Below, one piece after another: positions 18,981-28,000 of a stretch of 64,000 nt of DNA. The stretch is from assembly GCF_900104355.1 (NCBI RefSeq), contig NZ_FNIY01000001.1, positions 310,001-374,000 on the forward strand, written 5' to 3'. A model generated the notes under the pieces. That model was given only the letters and a program-made list of their open reading frames with translations. It was not told the DNA's origin and did not search any database. Origin of the DNA: Phyllobacterium sp. OV277. GTDB lineage: Bacteria; Pseudomonadota; Alphaproteobacteria; Rhizobiales; Rhizobiaceae. The number at the start of each line of letters is the position of its first letter. Positions within the stretch are counted from its first letter, which is position 1. The position numbers and the translations under genes were made by a program.

Positions 18981-20951
18981 CTATTCGCTTACCGGATTGC
19001 TTACCGGCATATTGCGGCGCACGCGCAGCAGATACTCGGTGCGATTGAACGGATCGGCACCCGAACGCAGGCGTAAACGCTTTGGACCCATTATTGGCGC
19101 ATAGTGATCAAACTCACATTCCATAGCGCCTGCGCCACTCGTCAGTCCCGGCAATTGCAGTTGAACGTTTTGGATCATCGCCGACGCTATTGTGCCTTCA
19201 AGCCGGGCCATACCACCGGAAATCAGGGAATCTTTCGTGATAGCCCCAGCCTTTGCCAGCAGGGTGAGCAGGCCACTTAAAGCCGCCGCAGGAGCATCGA
19301 GGCAAAATCGGTTGATCGGCTCGCAAATGACAGTCTGTGCTTCCGACAGCGCGGTTGCCAGCACCAATGGCGTCAACTGGCGGAAATCGGCAGCCGTGCT
19401 AACCGGGGAACTATGCCGGGCGGCGGTCATGGCTACATGGCAATCAATCACCTGCCAGCCAAACAAGCCCTGCTTCAATGTTGTGAACACAGTTTCCTCG
19501 ACTGCCCGATAAAAACTTGCGGGCATCTGACCTATGTCGACTTCCAGCGCGAAGCTGTTGCCCGACCCTTCCGGCCGCGGTTCGATGCGCAGCCCAACCG
19601 TCGCAATAAACGGATTGGGCTCCTTGAATATGACCTCGATTCCAGTGCCGGTTCCAATAAGCCTTTCGACACAGATGACCGTGGTCTCCTCAAACATGGC
19701 ATCAAGACCGAAATCACTCAGCAAGGTCGATTGGATGACCTCTTTTTGCACTTCACCATAGAGCGACACAAAGACCTGATTGGCCTCTTCGTTCCTGCGC
19801 AAGTTGATCAATGGATCTTGTTCGGCCAATTGGTTGAGCGCCAGCCAGAGCGCGCCATTATCAGATGGATGTCTGGCCAGAACACGGGTTTCCAGAGTGG
19901 GCGGCGCAAAATCAGCACGTCTGCCTGAAGCAAGGTCGACGCCCACCACATCACCGATCTGCGCATCACTGAGCCCGCTCACGCGGGCGATTTGTCCCGC
20001 TTTGAAGCTCGTAGCTGCATGAACCCGTCCGGCCCCGAAAAGCTGGATACCGGTCACTCTGGCCTGCCCTTTGGGTAGGTTCAGATATTGCCGGGTCTGG
20101 ATGGTGCCTGAATTTAGCGACATATAAGAAAGCTTTTCGCCGCCCCAACCGCGTTCGATCTTGAAGATTTTCCCCTCGATCGGACCGTCAGGATCAGGAA
20201 GACGCGCGGGCAGCATCGCCGCGATGGCGGCCATCAGGGCGGAAATGCCAATGCCTGTGGTTGCCGCTCCCCCGAATACGGGGTGCACCCATCCCTTGGC
20301 GATCTGATCGGCAAAGGCATATTCAAGTTTTTCGGCGATCAGGCGTTCGGGAGCCAGAATATAATCGGCCAACAAAGCATCGTCATTCTCCGCCAGCGTC
20401 TCGCACAGGACTTTGAAGAATGCCCCGTTTCGCAGATCAAGCGCCTCGATCTGCGCGCGCTTGCTGCCGGGATCGATGACACCAGACATAGCGATAGGCC
20501 GGACTGGCAACTGGTTGGCGATGGCCTCCAGTACCCGGTCATATTGCGCACCAACGCGATCAACCTTGTTGATGAAGAACACGAACGGAACTGCAAGGCG
20601 TTGCAGCGCCCGTACCAATACACGCGTCTGCGCTTGCACGCCCTCGACCGCCGAAACAACGACCACCGCCGCATCGAGCAATCCAAGGATACGCTCAACC
20701 TCGGCAATAAAATCAGGATGACCGGGCGTATCGATGAGATTAACCACCGTATCGCCAATAGTAAAAGACACGACCGCAGCCCGGATCGTAATACCGCGTT
20801 GCCGTTCAAGCTCAAGATTATCGGTCTGCGTGTTACCGCTATCGACGCTGCCAAGCTTGTCGATCACACCGGCATTAAAAAGCAGTCGTTCAGTAAGGCT
20901 GGTCTTGCCTGCATCCACATGGGCCAGAATGCCCAGATTCAAAGTGCGCAT
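18981..20951 (-). CDS. Tet(M)/Tet(O)-like ribosomal protection GTPase
   Basis: EF-G-shaped GTPase related to tetracycline ribosomal protection proteins, which release the drug from the ribosome. G1 is AHVDAGKTS (10-18), G3 DTPGH and G4 NKVD. Near the C-terminus SPVSTAADFRQLTPLVL closely follows the Tet(M) domain IV/V sequence SPVSTPADFRMLAPIVL (comparison from memory). 656 aa is slightly longer than Tet(M) (about 640). The gene stands alone, without mobile-element marks and with base use like its neighbours, so it looks like a chromosomal member. Whether it protects against tetracycline or has a housekeeping role is open. Start ATG at 20951. Confidence 0.88.
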   Translation of the reverse strand: MRTLNLGILAHVDAGKTSLTERLLFNAGVIDKLGSVDSGNTQTDNLELERQRGITIRAAVVSFTIGDTVVNLIDTPGHPDFIAEVERILGLLDAAVVVVSAVEGVQAQTRVLVRALQRLAVPFVFFINKVDRVGAQYDRVLEAIANQLPVRPIAMSGVIDPGSKRAQIEALDLRNGAFFKVLCETLAENDDALLADYILAPERLIAEKLEYAFADQIAKGWVHPVFGGAATTGIGISALMAAIAAMLPARLPDPDGPIEGKIFKIERGWGGEKLSYMSLNSGTIQTRQYLNLPKGQARVTGIQLFGAGRVHAATSFKAGQIARVSGLSDAQIGDVVGVDLASGRRADFAPPTLETRVLARHPSDNGALWLALNQLAEQDPLINLRRNEEANQVFVSLYGEVQKEVIQSTLLSDFGLDAMFEETTVICVERLIGTGTGIEVIFKEPNPFIATVGLRIEPRPEGSGNSFALEVDIGQMPASFYRAVEETVFTTLKQGLFGWQVIDCHVAMTAARHSSPVSTAADFRQLTPLVLATALSEAQTVICEPINRFCLDAPAAALSGLLTLLAKAGAITKDSLISGGMARLEGTIASAMIQNVQLQLPGLTSGAGAMECEFDHYAPIMGPKRLRLRSGADPFNRTEYLLRVRRNMPVSNPVSE

Positions 20952-21326
20952 GAATCCTCAACTTCTCAGAATTTCGTTTGTGATTTTCTTGAGAAGTGAA
21001 TCGGGGCATTGGAACCTCTATGCACGGATGACAATGACTATTGCGAAGACACTCCATCGAGTCCGGAGCATGAGCAGAACCCTACAAACTTCGCGAAAGA
21101 TATGTCAAGGATGGATAGCTCATGGCTGAAACCACGACATTAATCGAAGCCACTCCCGGCATTCCTGTTCGATAGTTTGAACCCGAAAAATTCGTGGCAT
21201 CTTCATTTGGGCGGGCATTTATGGATCAATCCGGAACTTTCTGTACAAATTGCGTCACTAGAAAGTGCCGACATAACGATATACCCTCCCGGTGCAACTT
21301 AAGGTTATTCATCGGAGGGAAAAGCG
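20952..21326. other. Intergenic region upstream of the Tet(M)-like gene and the OmpA/BON gene
   Basis: About 375 bases with divergent promoters. Short frames here have no recognisable product. GGAAC at 21232 is followed by CGTC after 15 bases, which is close to but not a proper EcfG promoter. The ribosome binding site GGAGGG for the OmpA gene is at 21315-21320. Confidence 0.4.
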
Positions 21327-22706
21327 ATGAGTCAGCCGTCGAAGTGGTGGTGGGGACTACTCCCCCTGATAGTCTTATGGATTGTCGCCACCGTTTTCAC
21401 CAATAAGTTTGTTAGCTCCGATCTCAACAACAGGTCAGCCGCAGCACTGGGCACGACCGTTGACAGTCCGGCAATCTCAGTGGCCGGGCGCGATATCACC
21501 ACGTCAGGCACCATCTTCTCTCCAGAGAACTTCGCCAAGGTCACCAACACCATTGGCGCCGTTTGGGGGGCGCGCAAGGTTTTGAATGATACGAAACAAC
21601 CCGCGCTGGCAAACCCCTTCAATTGGGGCGTAACCCGCGATGGTTCGACCGTCAATTTGACCGGAAGCGTACCAAACCCTCAGGCGCGGGAAAAAATCGT
21701 TTCGGCTGCCAAAGCAGCGTTCACGGGTGCTGAAATCAAGGACGCGATGTCCTACGCCAGCGGCGCACCCGCCAGTTACGAGACTGGCGCGCTGTTCGGA
21801 TTGGATCAACTCGCCAAATTGGCAAAAGGGAGCGTCGCAATCTCAGGTGCCGACCTCACGGTTTCAGGCAGTGCCGCAACACAGGCCGCCTATGACGGCA
21901 TCACGGCTGCGCTTAAAACCCCGCCCCAAGGCATTAAGCTCGCAAAGGCAGACATAGCAGCGCCGCCTTCCTACGCCTTTGACGCTTCGAAAGACGCGGG
22001 GAAACTGACGCTCACGGGCAAATATCCGGATGATGATACGCACGGCAAGATACTCGATGCCGCCAAAAGCCTGTTCTTCGGTGAGGAGATTGTCGATCAG
22101 CTAACGGCTGCTGCGGGCGCACCGAGCGGTTTTGGCAATGCGGCGATAGCCGGGTTGAACGCTCTGTCCCGGCTGGCAAAAGGTACATTCTCGCTCTCGA
22201 ACACCAATGCAAAGCTTACCGGCGATGCTCTGTACGATCAGGCCGTCGCCAGTGTGCAGAACGCCTTTACCACTGCAGTGCCTGACGGTTTCAAATTCGA
22301 GCCAGCGCAAATTGCCGTCAGCCCGGCTGCACCAGCAATAGATGCCACAAATTGCCAATCGACGCTCAATACTATGCTCACCAAATCCAAGATCAATTTC
22401 GAGACTGGCAAAGCACAGATAACGCCCGCATCATCCGGATTGCTTGATTTGATAGTGGCAACCATTGGCCGTTGCGCGAACAGTTCTATCGAGATTTCCG
22501 GTCATACGGATTCCAGTGGTGATGAAACAGCGAACCTTGCCCTGTCAGAACAACGCGCCAAGGCGGTGGTCGCCTATCTGACCAATGCCGGGGTGTCACC
22601 CGAGCGTCTGGTGGCTGTCGGGCTGGGTTCTTCACGTCCAATAGCATCAAACGACACTGATGAAGGCAAGGCGCTCAATCGCCGGATTGAATTTTCTGTT
22701 AAATAG
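21327..22706 (+). CDS. Membrane-anchored BON/OmpA-family envelope protein
   Basis: A 459-residue envelope protein with one N-terminal membrane helix (WWGLLPLIVLWIVATVFTN, about 8-26), several BON-like repeats (SAVSxP-type segments such as TVNLTGSVPNPQAREKIVSAA and KLTLTGKYPDDDTHGKILDAA) and a C-terminal OmpA peptidoglycan-binding domain. That domain shows INFETGKAQITPASSGLLD, ISGHTDSSGDETANLALSEQ and RRIEFSV, with the diaminopimelate-contacting Asp and Arg positions present. BON domains bind lipid surfaces, so the protein probably links the membrane to the wall. It forms an operon with the next gene, whose ribosome binding site overlaps this stop codon. Confidence 0.88.
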   Translation: MSQPSKWWWGLLPLIVLWIVATVFTNKFVSSDLNNRSAAALGTTVDSPAISVAGRDITTSGTIFSPENFAKVTNTIGAVWGARKVLNDTKQPALANPFNWGVTRDGSTVNLTGSVPNPQAREKIVSAAKAAFTGAEIKDAMSYASGAPASYETGALFGLDQLAKLAKGSVAISGADLTVSGSAATQAAYDGITAALKTPPQGIKLAKADIAAPPSYAFDASKDAGKLTLTGKYPDDDTHGKILDAAKSLFFGEEIVDQLTAAAGAPSGFGNAAIAGLNALSRLAKGTFSLSNTNAKLTGDALYDQAVASVQNAFTTAVPDGFKFEPAQIAVSPAAPAIDATNCQSTLNTMLTKSKINFETGKAQITPASSGLLDLIVATIGRCANSSIEISGHTDSSGDETANLALSEQRAKAVVAYLTNAGVSPERLVAVGLGSSRPIASNDTDEGKALNRRIEFSVK

Positions 22707-22718
22707 GAGGTAGCGGCA

Positions 22719-23420
22719 ATGACCTATCTACTTTCCACCTATTGGCCATGGATGTTGATCGCATTGCTTTTCGGCGGCGTGGTCGGCTTCGTGACCTTCC
22801 TGCGATCTGCCAGTGGCTGGTGGCCGGATTCTTGGCCGGGCTGGTTCAAATTACTCTGCCTGCTGTTCATCGTCGGTCTTGTGGTAGCAGTATTGAAATG
22901 GCTGCCTGGCCTTGCAGGCCATTATCTCGAAACTGCCCTGTTGTTGCTTGGCAGTTATATCGTAGGCTGCTTCCTCGGCAGTTGGCTGGCAAGCTTCCGT
23001 GCCGCCGAACTGAAACCGCAGGAACGGCCCTCTTCGCTTGCTCCGGCTGCACCAGCACCTACACCTGTGACAGTGTCAGCACCGGTCGTGGCCGCGCCAG
23101 CAGTTGCTTTGGCTGCCAATGATGGCCATCCGGGACATCGTCCGGCCTCAATAGAAAAAAGTGCGACGCCGGACAATCTGAAACGTATCTCCGGCATCGG
23201 CCATACCAATGAAATAAAGCTCAATGAATTGGGTATCTGGACGTTCCGCCAGATCGCCGAATGGACGGGCGCCAACGCGGAATGGGTTGGAAGCTATCTC
23301 GCCTTTCCCGGAAGGATAGAGCGTGAAGATTGGATTGGTCAGGCGGCCCAGCTCGCAAAGGGTCTCGAAACCGAGTTTTCCCGCAGGGTTGATGATGGGG
23401 ATGTACCGACATCGCAGTGA
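22719..23420 (+). CDS. Membrane protein with C-terminal helix-hairpin-helix domain
   Basis: A 233-residue protein with three likely membrane helices in the first 90 residues (around 8-27, 45-64 and 72-92), a Pro/Ala/Thr-rich linker and a C-terminal domain LKRISGIGHTNEIKLNELGIWTFRQIAEW. That domain is the HhH fold annotated in many alphaproteobacteria as 5' DNA nuclease-like or NADH dehydrogenase chain E-like; the catalytic residues of a nuclease are not evident. It starts 12 bases after the OmpA/BON gene with TAGGAGGTAG as ribosome binding site, so the two are co-translated and probably act together in the envelope. Function unknown. Confidence 0.8.
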   Translation: MTYLLSTYWPWMLIALLFGGVVGFVTFLRSASGWWPDSWPGWFKLLCLLFIVGLVVAVLKWLPGLAGHYLETALLLLGSYIVGCFLGSWLASFRAAELKPQERPSSLAPAAPAPTPVTVSAPVVAAPAVALAANDGHPGHRPASIEKSATPDNLKRISGIGHTNEIKLNELGIWTFRQIAEWTGANAEWVGSYLAFPGRIEREDWIGQAAQLAKGLETEFSRRVDDGDVPTSQ

Positions 23421-23571
23421 TCAGTTCCATGCTGACATCATGTCCAAACCACCTTGCCTTGCCCACGCTTTGAAACCCAAAGCGTAGCAAGTGAACATGC
23501 TGACTCATTCCTGCCCCAGAACGCTGCGACCCTGGGCACATTGAAATGACGCGAACGGAAAAGAGGAAAAG

Positions 23572-23829
23572 ATGAGTGAAAAACGTTTTTCTGTCCCCGT
23601 AGCAGTACGATTGTGCGCTGCCGGGCAGCGGATGATCTTCAGCACTTGGGAAGCCGTAGAGTGTCTCAAAATCCAATGGCCCCGCAACCATGGGCCCAAA
23701 TACCGCAAAGCACTGCAGGCTTGCATGGATGCGCTTGAAGGGTGGAAACCGACGCATAAAGCCAGACGAGCCTTTGTCGACGCGGCGCGCGAGGCCGGTA
23801 TTTTCCTTGAGGTCAAACCACTGCACTAA
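23572..23829 (+). CDS. DUF982 domain protein
   Basis: An 85-residue protein matching DUF982, a small family common in Rhizobiales. The typical features are FSVPVAVRLCAAGQRMIFSTWEAVECL and GPKYRKALQACMDALEG, with R-AFVDAAREAGI near the end. It is preceded by AGAGGAAAAG. No function is known for the family; members are often expressed under stress and present in many copies per genome. It stands alone between the HhH gene and a convergent LysR gene. Confidence 0.85.
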   Translation: MSEKRFSVPVAVRLCAAGQRMIFSTWEAVECLKIQWPRNHGPKYRKALQACMDALEGWKPTHKARRAFVDAAREAGIFLEVKPLH

Positions 23830-23874
23830 ATCCGGGTCTTATGGCCAAGAACGCGGTGCAAAACAGCGCCTTCA

Positions 23875-24789
23875 TTAAGAATGCGCTGAGTTCTCAGCGG
23901 CTATTTCCTGAATGAAGTCGAGGAAAGCCCGCACTTTTGCCGGAGGCAGGTGACGCGAGGGGTGATACGCATAAAGCGGAAACCGCTCACCTGACCATTG
24001 GGTTAATATCGGCACCAGTTCTCCGCTTGCCAGCCACGGCCCAAGCCCCACCGCGAGGCTTTGGAAGATGCCCTGACCTGCGACGCAGGCAGCCACGGCC
24101 ACCGATGGGTCATCCACGACCACCCTGCCGGTAACCTTCACCTCGATCACCTCTCCTTCAAGATGAAATTCCCATGGAAAAGGCCGCCCTGTCTGCGGAT
24201 CGCGAAAAAGCAGAGCTTCATGCTGTTTCAGATCTTCCGGCGTTTTGGGCTCGCCGTGCCGCTCAAGGTAGACAGGCGACGCACAGGTAATGACGCGCGT
24301 ATCGAGCAGTTTGCGGACGATCAAGGAAGCGATATCCGGCGAACCAAAGCGGATTGCTATATCGGCTCCAGTCATCATCTCCTCGCGATAATTCGTGTTC
24401 ATCAGTTCCAGAAACAACAGCGGATATCGGGACATGAATTGCGGCAGTCGCGGCGCAAGCACCATCCGGGAGAACCAGGGGTCGATTGATACCCGCAACC
24501 GGCCCTTGACGATAGCGGCAGCACCTGCGGCATTGGTGGCGGCCTCCTCCAACCCGGCCAGCAGCGGCATAGCTTGCTCATGGAAACGGTGTCCCTCCTG
24601 CGTGAGCGTGACATATCGCGGGCTGCGATCAAACAGTCTCACGCCAATGCGTGCCTCAAGCCTCGCTATGGCACGACTGACACCCGAGGGCGTCAGGCCC
24701 AGAATTTCTGCCGCCCGGGCAAAATTCCCGGCCTCCGCAACGGCGGCAAACACACCAACTCCAGTCAACAGCCGCGCGTCAAAACTCAT
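23875..24789 (-). CDS. LysR-family transcriptional regulator
   Basis: A 304-residue regulator with an N-terminal winged helix (GVGVFAAVAEAGNFARAAEILGLTPSGVSRAIARLEARIGVRLFDR, about 10-55) and a C-terminal LysR substrate-binding domain. The SGVSRAIARLE string resembles the subgroup that usually controls nearby efflux or dehydrogenase genes. No divergent target lies next to it, since the neighbouring GGDEF gene also runs on the minus strand upstream. Ligand and target are unknown. Confidence 0.92.
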   Translation of the reverse strand: MSFDARLLTGVGVFAAVAEAGNFARAAEILGLTPSGVSRAIARLEARIGVRLFDRSPRYVTLTQEGHRFHEQAMPLLAGLEEAATNAAGAAAIVKGRLRVSIDPWFSRMVLAPRLPQFMSRYPLLFLELMNTNYREEMMTGADIAIRFGSPDIASLIVRKLLDTRVITCASPVYLERHGEPKTPEDLKQHEALLFRDPQTGRPFPWEFHLEGEVIEVKVTGRVVVDDPSVAVAACVAGQGIFQSLAVGLGPWLASGELVPILTQWSGERFPLYAYHPSRHLPPAKVRAFLDFIQEIAAENSAHS

Positions 24790-24929
24790 GGATTTACCTC
24801 TGTTGAAACTCGGTATTCGGCTGATGATGCAGACTATCCGGGCTCGTCATTACGCATCCTCGCATTATAGCGATGATTTTCAGTCATTTCTCCAATGATC
24901 TTTTTGATTTCATATCACGGCACCCTTCA

Positions 24930-26054
24930 TCAGGTGCTCATGCGATGCAAACCCTCACCCTCATTCTTCGCGGCATAAAGCGCTTTATCGGCGGCAAGAA
25001 GGATAGCTTCAGGCGACGTACCATGTTGCGGAGCTTGTGCACTACCAATGCTGGCGCTGACCTGTGCGAACCGGCCATGCCCCAGATCGAAAGAATAGGC
25101 CACCGCTTCCTGAATACATTCCACCAGTTCAACATAGTCTTGACCAGAACGGTCGGGTAGCAGAACAACGAACTCATCACCGCCGATCCTGAACACGGTG
25201 TCCTTTGCCCGAACAGCGCCGGTTATGGCAGCTCCCACCTTTTGAAGCACAATGTCGCCTGCCGCATGGCCGCAATTATCATTGACCGCTTTGAAGCCAT
25301 CAAGATCAATATACAGCAGCGAGAACCAGCGTTTTTCATCGGTTTCGTCGAGACTTAATTGGCTGCAAAGAGCCTCAAGTTTCCCATCAAGTGCCATGCG
25401 ATTGGGTAGTCCGGTCAGAGCATCATTGGTTGCCAGAAACTGGTTGAGAATTTCCGTTTGTATGGCCCGCACGTTCAACTGATAGTTTTGATAGAGCACA
25501 AAACACATGCCGGCGGTCCACACAGGCAAGAGCAGGCAGAGATATCCAGAATCGGGAATGGGCGAGAGGTAAAGTCCGACGAGAAACGGAAAGCCGACCA
25601 GGATAAGAACCAGAACCGCATATCTTGGCATTGCAGCGTTTCTCGATGCAATGACGCCTTGAATGCCCGCCACATTCATCGCTGCCATCATGGAAAGCGT
25701 GAAATTTCCCGTGACGACACAAAAGGCGCAGCCCACACCCGCCACCAATGACCATAGACCGCCAGCGAGCATCAGATAAGAAAATATCCGTGGATCGGTT
25801 TCGGACTTGGCTTCTTCTCCGAGCGTCAGGAGATGCTGGCGAATAACCAGCAGTACCAGTTCGATGATGATCCACACAAACGGCCAATTGCTCTGGGTAA
25901 CCGAGCGGGCATAGGTCGCCAGCGCAACAATGCTGATTGATCCAAAGAACAGCGCTGCCCGGCGCAAAAGCATCGTCTCGATCAGCCGTTGTTCGACGGC
26001 ACGCGACTGGCGCGGAGATGCAGTTGTGAACCACTCAAATAATAAATTGGACAT
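24930..26054 (-). CDS. Membrane diguanylate cyclase (GGDEF)
   Basis: Makes cyclic di-GMP. The N-terminal half has about six membrane helices (first at about 32-50), and the C-terminal half is a GGDEF domain with the intact active-site motif RIGGDEFVVLLP. The inhibitory site RxxD is present as RAKD, five residues before GGDEF, so product inhibition is expected. DALTGLPNRMALD and DLDGFKAVNDNCGHAAGD are the usual upstream landmarks. 374 aa. There is no EAL domain. The membrane part resembles no named sensor domain that I can identify. The gene is monocistronic. Confidence 0.93.
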   Translation of the reverse strand: MSNLLFEWFTTASPRQSRAVEQRLIETMLLRRAALFFGSISIVALATYARSVTQSNWPFVWIIIELVLLVIRQHLLTLGEEAKSETDPRIFSYLMLAGGLWSLVAGVGCAFCVVTGNFTLSMMAAMNVAGIQGVIASRNAAMPRYAVLVLILVGFPFLVGLYLSPIPDSGYLCLLLPVWTAGMCFVLYQNYQLNVRAIQTEILNQFLATNDALTGLPNRMALDGKLEALCSQLSLDETDEKRWFSLLYIDLDGFKAVNDNCGHAAGDIVLQKVGAAITGAVRAKDTVFRIGGDEFVVLLPDRSGQDYVELVECIQEAVAYSFDLGHGRFAQVSASIGSAQAPQHGTSPEAILLAADKALYAAKNEGEGLHRMST

Positions 26055-26216
26055 CGTGAGTTACTTTACGCCTAACGCCCTCTCTTTGATATTTGACGCA
26101 ACGTCCCAGAGACAATCTGATAAAGTACTATCACAATATTTGAATATGCGCTTGAACAACAGTAAATACATCAAAATGCATCCACAGATTGCGGCATAGT
26201 AAATAAAAATGCGCGA

Positions 26217-26864
26217 CTAAACTTTACCAGCAATCGCATTTGCCCAAGTCAGTGCTTTATCAGCCATCGTTTTCAGATGATCCCCTACAGAGAAACCCGA
26301 CAGGTTTTTGCGTGGACGCAGATCATGATCTCCATCCTCAAGCCAAACTATCTCGATAGCGTCTGACAGCGTGTAATCGGCAACTTCTTCGCGTGTCCCG
26401 AACGGATCGCGCGTCCCCTGTCCAATAAGGGTTGGCGTCTTCATGTGGGCAAGATGCGCCGTGCGTAACTGTGCCGGTTTGCCGATGGGATGAAAGGGAT
26501 AGCCAAGGCAGAGCAGACCAGCGATCCGTCCCGAACTATGGAGATCATCAGCGATCATGCTCGCAATGCGGCCACCCATCGATTTGCCGCCGATAATCAG
26601 CGGCCCAGTTGCACCAAGGGCGTCAATGGCGGCCAAATACTCAGGAATGAGCGTGTCTGCACGCGGCGGTGGCTTTCGTGCGCCGAGCGTTCGGCGGCTC
26701 GCCATATAATTGAATTCAAAACGGGCAACCCGAAACCCGGCGTCCGCCAGGGCCTCGGCATTTGCTGTCATCGAGGCCGAATCCATCGGAGCACCGGCGC
26801 CGTGGGCGAGCAGGATCGTATAATCTGCGTTCTCTTGCCCATTAAACAGGAAGCTTGTTGTCAT
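26217..26864 (-). CDS. Alpha/beta hydrolase, KANL3/Tex30-like
   Basis: A 215-residue single-domain serine hydrolase. The nucleophile elbow GGKSMGGR (Ser near residue 97), the acid in GTRDPFGTREE and the histidine in EDGDHDLRPRK form the expected triad. The early HGAGAPMDSASM loop is typical of this small bacterial/eukaryotic family. The start at 26864 was chosen because homologous sequence begins at MTTSFLFNG; the frame is open 20 codons further. It lies 20 bases downstream of the methionine sulfoxide reductase gene on the same strand and is probably co-transcribed. Substrate unknown. Confidence 0.82.
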   Translation of the reverse strand: MTTSFLFNGQENADYTILLAHGAGAPMDSASMTANAEALADAGFRVARFEFNYMASRRTLGARKPPPRADTLIPEYLAAIDALGATGPLIIGGKSMGGRIASMIADDLHSSGRIAGLLCLGYPFHPIGKPAQLRTAHLAHMKTPTLIGQGTRDPFGTREEVADYTLSDAIEIVWLEDGDHDLRPRKNLSGFSVGDHLKTMADKALTWANAIAGKV

Positions 26865-26883
26865 CTCGATCGCTTCTCTGGTC

Positions 26884-27381
26884 TCAATCTTCCCACAGGC
26901 AGGCGGCAACGTAAATTGCAACAAGTCGCTCTACCCCCGCCTGATCAATGCTGTCAAATCTGCCCTGCAATGGACTATCAAGATCAAAAACACCAAGAAT
27001 GGTGTCCTCGTGAATCAACGGCACGACGAGTTCCGAACGGGAAGCCGCATCGCAGGCGATATGTCCCGGGAAAGCATGAACATCCTCGACAAGAATGGAC
27101 GAGCCCTGCGCAACAGCTGTTCCGCAGACACCATTGCCCACCGCAATGCGGACGCAAGCTGGTTTTCCCTGAAAGGGTCCGACGACGAGTTCGTCTTCCG
27201 AATAAAGAAAATAAAAACCGGCCCAATTGAGGTCAGGCATCATCTGGAAGATCAGTGCCGACGTGTTGGCGGCATTCGCTACGGGGTCAGTTTCACCCGC
27301 GAGAAGACCACTCAACTGATCGGCAAGTTCGCGATAAAACTTGGGCTTGTCAGATTGATCAATCGTCTTCTCGGCAAACAT
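26884..27381 (-). CDS. msrC: Free methionine-(R)-sulfoxide reductase (GAF fold, MsrC)
   Basis: Reduces free methionine-R-sulfoxide, using a GAF domain as the catalytic scaffold. All three cysteines of the family are present: KPACVRIAVGNGVCGTAV supplies two and HIACDAASRSEL the third, matching Cys84/94/118 of the E. coli enzyme (numbers from memory). NWAGFYFL and GVFDLDSP complete the fold. 165 aa is the normal length. ATG at 27381 has GGGA upstream; a GTG four codons earlier is possible. The alpha/beta hydrolase follows within 20 bases. Confidence 0.93.
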   Translation of the reverse strand: MFAEKTIDQSDKPKFYRELADQLSGLLAGETDPVANAANTSALIFQMMPDLNWAGFYFLYSEDELVVGPFQGKPACVRIAVGNGVCGTAVAQGSSILVEDVHAFPGHIACDAASRSELVVPLIHEDTILGVFDLDSPLQGRFDSIDQAGVERLVAIYVAACLWED

Positions 27382-27545
27382 CGAACATCCCACTTTCTAT
27401 ATCAACGGTCAGAGCAGCAAATTTGCGGCCCCACCTCACATCTTCAAGCACTATATGGCACAAGAAATGCGGATTGAGAAACTGACGGGAATGCCCGTTG
27501 AGCCTAGCGTCTTCACAAATTTTATGAAGCGGTAAAAATTGGAAA

Positions 27546-27570
27546 GACCCGAATGATGCGCATTCGGGTC
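27546..27570. terminator. Terminator downstream of PepSY gene
   Basis: Perfect 10-bp stem GACCCGAATG/CATTCGGGTC around ATGCG, with TTTCCAATTTTT on the minus strand and CTTTTT on the plus strand. It lies 28 bases past the minus-strand PepSY stop. Confidence 0.8.
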
Positions 27571-27597
27571 CTTTTTCCAAGGGAATCGCAACTCCGG

Positions 27598-27912
27598 CTA
27601 GTCGACGGAGATCACTTCGCCTGTCCGCCTGTCAACATTGACCCGGATATCGTTGCCACGCCGATCAGTGCCTTCCACAATGAAACGCGACCGTCTGCGT
27701 TCGATATTGTCCACATTCCGCAGGCCTTCGGCACGCGCCACGCGGACAGCTTCGCGTTCGCTGATTTCCATTCCACGACGCATGGGCCGCTCGACGCGTG
27801 GCTCAACAAGCCGCACACCACCGGGGCCAATTTCAACGGATTGTGCAAAAGATGGCGTCGCCGACATGACTGTCAATGCGGCAACACCTGCAATGGCAAA
27901 AGCTTTCAACAT
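27598..27912 (-). CDS. Periplasmic PepSY-like domain protein
   Basis: A 104-residue exported protein: signal peptide (MLKAFAIAGVAALTVMSATPSFA, cut after SFA), a short Arg-rich segment and a C-terminal PepSY-like domain (ISEREAVRVARAEGLRNVDNIERRRSRFIVEGTD...VDRRTGEVISVD). Such proteins are small periplasmic inhibitors or sensors; the target is unknown. The ribosome binding site GGGAGA precedes the ATG at 27912. A near-perfect EcfG-type promoter lies 44-68 bases upstream, so general stress control is likely. Confidence 0.85.
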   Translation of the reverse strand: MLKAFAIAGVAALTVMSATPSFAQSVEIGPGGVRLVEPRVERPMRRGMEISEREAVRVARAEGLRNVDNIERRRSRFIVEGTDRRGNDIRVNVDRRTGEVISVD

Positions 27913-27955
27913 GATTGTCTCCCTGAATTAATAAAATTCATGCTTACGGGGAGAT

Positions 27956-27980
27956 AACGCAGAGCGCAGGGCGTGGTTCC
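27956..27980 (-). promoter_or_regulatory. EcfG-type promoter of the PepSY gene
   Basis: Reading the minus strand: GGAAC (27980-27976), 16 bases, then CGTT (27959-27956). This matches the general stress sigma factor consensus of alphaproteobacteria (GGAAC-N16/17-cGTT). The distance to the start codon (about 44 bases from the -10) is suitable. Confidence 0.75.
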
Positions 27981-28000
27981 CATCGCAGACAGTACTGGCC

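Noticed and set aside
21194-21406. 70-codon frame before the OmpA/BON gene
   Set aside because: Overlaps the true start of the OmpA/BON gene in another frame and has no protein character.
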